From assembly GCF_003385185.1 (NCBI RefSeq), contig NZ_PQHZ01000043.1, positions 1-56,200 of the forward strand: a DNA stretch of 56,200 bases, in the 5' to 3' direction. The notes beneath the pieces were generated by a model. That model was not told the origin of the DNA. It saw nothing but the letters and a program-made list of their open reading frames with translations, and did no database searches. Below, in pieces: positions 55,417-56,200 of this stretch (positions are counted from its first letter, which is position 1; each line of letters begins with the position of its first letter). A program made the position numbers and the translations under genes. This DNA is from Amycolatopsis palatopharyngis. Its GTDB lineage: Bacteria > Actinomycetota > Actinomycetes > Mycobacteriales > Pseudonocardiaceae.

Positions 55417-55521
55417 CCCGACTTGGCAGTTCCCGTGCCCGACTTGGCAGTTCCCGTGCCCGACTTGGCAGTTCCGGTGCCCGAGTTGGCAGATCCCGTG
55501 CCCGACTTGGCAGTTCCTGCG
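55417..55521. repeat. Five tandem 21-bp repeats
   Basis: Unit CCCGACTTGGCAGTTCCCGTG: copies 1 and 2 are identical; copies 3, 4 and 5 differ at 1, 2 and about 3 positions. They lie between the membrane protein and the PPOX-family gene. The 21-bp period equals two helical turns and, read as protein, would encode a 7-residue repeat (RARELPS). Confidence 0.9.
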
Positions 55522-55551
55522 CCGGTCCCCTCTCGCGGCACGTATCCACAG

Positions 55552-55557
55552 TAGCCT
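55552..55557 (+). promoter_or_regulatory. -10 hexamer TAGCCT, leaderless start
   Basis: Ends 6 nt before ATG at 55564. Its -35 region falls just after the last tandem repeat. Confidence 0.5.
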
Positions 55558-55563
55558 GAGGCC

Positions 55564-55998
55564 ATGCGACTCGACCCGGACCAGGCGCGTTCGTGGTTCG
55601 AATCCGCCAGGGTCGCCAGGTTGGCCACGGTGGGTGGAGACGGGCGCCCGCACCTGGTGCCGGTTACGTTCACCGTGCTCGGCGCGCAGATCGTCTTCGC
55701 CGTCGACCACAAACCCAAGCGCACCAGGGACTTGCGCAGGCTGCGCAACATCGCCGAGAACCCCGAGGTGTGCTTTCTCGCCGACGGCTACTCCGAGGAC
55801 TGGGACCAGCTGTGGTGGGTGCGCGCCGACGGCGTCGCCGAAGTTCTCGACCCGGAGGGGGAGGTTGCGGTCGCGGGCACCGAGACCGCCCTCGACGCCC
55901 TGTCGGCGAAGTACCGGCAATACCGCACACATCGCCCGACCGGCCCCCTCGTCCGCACCACGGTCACCCGCTGGTCAGGTTGGGCCGCCTCCTCCTGA
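55564..55998 (+). CDS. PPOX-class F420/FMN-binding split-barrel protein (TIGR03668-like)
   Basis: 144 residues from ATG at 55564. The split beta-barrel is recognisable: ARSWFESARVARLATVGGDGRPHLVPVTFTVLGAQIVFAVDHKPKRTRDLRRLRNIAENPEVCFLADGYSEDWDQLWWVRADGVAEVL. The RLATVGGDGRPH turn and the Lys-rich KPKRTRDLRRL helix are typical of the F420-binding branch, so an F420-dependent reductase is likely, with FMN or heme-type ligands as alternatives. The 21-bp repeats adjoin its promoter. Confidence 0.85.
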   Translation: MRLDPDQARSWFESARVARLATVGGDGRPHLVPVTFTVLGAQIVFAVDHKPKRTRDLRRLRNIAENPEVCFLADGYSEDWDQLWWVRADGVAEVLDPEGEVAVAGTETALDALSAKYRQYRTHRPTGPLVRTTVTRWSGWAASS

Positions 55999-56015
55999 CC
56001 CCACGCCTTTGGGTT

Positions 56016-56137
56016 GTCTGCAAGTACCACCAAGCAAGATCCACAGCGTCGTCAACTGCTACCAAGCGGCGCTACCAGGGTCACGACTTGGCGGTAGAAA
56101 AAGCCGTAAACAATCTTGCTTGGGCGTACTTGCAGAC
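56016..56137. mobile_element. MITE-like 122-bp element with 25-bp inverted ends
   Basis: The left arm 56016-56040 (GTCTGCAAGTACCACCAAGC then AAGAT) is the complement of 56113-56137 with 2 mismatches in 25. The 72-base centre has no gene and contains partial self-pairing (CTACCAAG against CTTGGCGGTAG). The size and ends fit a miniature inverted-repeat transposable element; a folded regulatory RNA or large hairpin terminator is the alternative. Nothing else is visible to the window end. Confidence 0.5.
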
Positions 56138-56200
56138 GTACCAACCTGGTGCGGGAGGGCTGGGTCCGGCGGGCCGGGGTCAGGTGCGGCGGGTGGGAGC

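Noticed and set aside
55417..55521. CRISPR array
   Set aside because: Repeats are directly tandem with no spacers, only 21 bp long, and no cas genes are present.
55346..55549. Repeat-encoded N-terminal extension (RARELPS units) of the membrane protein
   Set aside because: The extension is arginine-rich, lacks a ribosome site, and precedes a natural start at 55345 with hydrophobic helices.

Overview
The window is high-GC DNA from an actinomycete. RbpA, a Ppm1-type mannosyltransferase beside Lnt, an Rpf-like secreted protein, DUF3090/SCO1664 and DUF3097 proteins, many GTG starts and many apparent leaderless promoters all fit. The overall gene set looks like Pseudonocardiaceae; that family assignment is inference from remembered homologues, not a search.

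Layout. 0-9.3 kb: an HNH/DUF222 protein, a GNAT enzyme, a lipoprotein, two small genes, a 1012-residue secreted M14 peptidase and a KamA-type radical SAM aminomutase. 9.4-18.5 kb: a housekeeping stretch with an amidohydrolase, lnt, ppm1, convergent rbpA (with a clear SigR-type promoter), thymidine kinase, an MFS/UMF1 transporter, an Rpf-like protein, a glycerophosphodiester phosphodiesterase and a small zinc-finger protein. 18.5-23.6 kb: an accessory patch rich in gene remnants (DUF2867, TetR and dihydrofolate-reductase-like fragments) between small methyltransferases and a LysE exporter. 23.6-30 kb: a GGCT-fold protein, an ECF42-like sigma factor, a cold-shock protein, a fatty-acid desaturase, and a rifamycin monooxygenase (Rox) divergent from a quinone oxidoreductase across a rifamycin-associated-element-like palindrome; a MarR remnant follows.

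30-36.5 kb: a small accessory island. It holds an unusual tyrosine recombinase divergent from a zinc-finger/coiled-coil protein across a palindrome-rich 200-bp region, then small enzymes and a WYL regulator facing a VOC/YdeI gene pair. 36.6-42.2 kb: one 1833-residue single-chain acyl-CoA carboxylase. 42-50 kb: a CGNR protein, a GDSL hydrolase, and a minus-strand run DUF3090 > SCO1664 > MBL hydrolase > APH kinase > DUF3097 > NfeD > SPFH. 50-56 kb: an S9 peptidase and LD-carypeptidase-type S66 enzyme (coupled), an amidohydrolase, a membrane protein, five 21-bp tandem repeats, a PPOX-family protein, and a MITE-like inverted repeat at the right end.

How the genes work together. Coupled starts (GTGA/ATGA overlaps) join amidohydrolase-lnt, VOC-YdeI, DUF3090-SCO1664, MBL-APH and S9-S66. 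Lnt, Ppm1 and the Rpf-like protein serve the cell envelope. RbpA, the ECF42 factor and the WYL, MarR and TetR traces are regulatory. The best candidates for something new are the recombinase/zinc-finger coiled-coil pair with its nested palindrome, the possible promoter-plus-attenuator arrangement at the rox element, and the two families of palindromic repeats.
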